Shown here piece after piece: positions 62,637 through 64,000 of a stretch of 64,000 bases of DNA (within the stretch, counting starts at the first letter, position 1; every line of letters begins with the position of its first letter). The notes below the pieces were generated by a model. It had not been told where the DNA came from. It saw nothing but the letters and a program-made list of their open reading frames with translations, and made no database searches. The DNA is from Micromonospora sp. HM5-17 (lineage in GTDB: Bacteria > Actinomycetota > Actinomycetes > Mycobacteriales > Micromonosporaceae). A program made the translations under genes and the position numbers. The stretch spans positions 372,001 through 436,000 of the forward strand of contig NZ_RJWA01000002.1 in the NCBI RefSeq assembly GCF_003762835.1, given 5' to 3'.

Positions 62637-64000
<1,364 letters not shown>

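Overview
The window is about 72% GC with dense, often overlapping genes, GTG and occasional TTG starts, and typical actinobacterial contents: a coproporphyrin-type haem operon with HemQ, an RNase D/DUF3000 pair, LigD-type NHEJ enzymes, a CebR-controlled cellobiose system and an ACT-GNAT protein acetyltransferase of the kind characterised in Micromonospora. It most resembles a Micromonosporaceae chromosome, probably Micromonospora. This is inferred from gene content, not from a search. I see no rRNA, tRNA, CRISPR array, phage or transposase.

Layout. 1-8.7 kb: a truncated lipoprotein gene, three paralogous polytopic membrane proteins of GT-C-like architecture (two overlapping on +, one convergent on -) and an anchored beta-propeller protein. 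8.8-14 kb: an OmpR-type two-component pair; a minus-strand operon of YbaK-type tRNA-editing protein, cupin and FlK-like thioesterase; a VOC protein; a bacterial voltage-gated channel homologue with an altered filter. 14-22.6 kb: a beta-hydroxyacid dehydrogenase with a TetR regulator, fadA-fadB, galE, rnd and DUF3000. 22.8-26.1 kb: hemE-hemY-hemQ. 26.1-36 kb: GNATs, msrB, a LigD-type polymerase, a luciferase-like monooxygenase/berberine-bridge-type fusion with an ArsR regulator and matching operators, a secreted tripeptidyl aminopeptidase, and an ATP-dependent ligase. 36-44 kb: small proteins, a glutathionyl-hydroquinone-reductase-type GST, a HhH-GPD glycosylase, a membrane-anchored conserved protein, an ECF sigma/anti-sigma pair and a spermidine-synthase-like methyltransferase. 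44.3-50.7 kb: a coupled herA-sbcD-sbcC-nurA operon matching the archaeal HerA-NurA-Mre11-Rad50 end-processing set. 50.8-52.3 kb: a RibD-like reductase and a pRiA4b ORF-3-like protein. 52.5-58.7 kb: cebEFG-bglC-cebR with two CebR boxes. 58.8-62.6 kb: an ACT-domain protein, an ACT-GNAT acetyltransferase and an aldehyde dehydrogenase. 63.2-64 kb: a third CebR box and the start of a GH9 cellulase that runs off the window.

How the parts work together. The clearest unit is cellulose use: the GH9 cellulase releases cello-oligosaccharides, CebE captures them, CebFG import them (the ATPase is not here and is presumably an MsiK-type protein elsewhere), BglC hydrolyses them, and CebR represses through 14-bp boxes at both promoters. 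The most unusual unit is the four-gene end-resection operon. Nine genes have a TAnnnT box exactly six bases before the start codon, which suggests widespread leaderless transcription. Strong GC hairpins separate most convergent units. Coordinates and motifs were read by eye; functional names rest on recognised motifs, and no database search was run.
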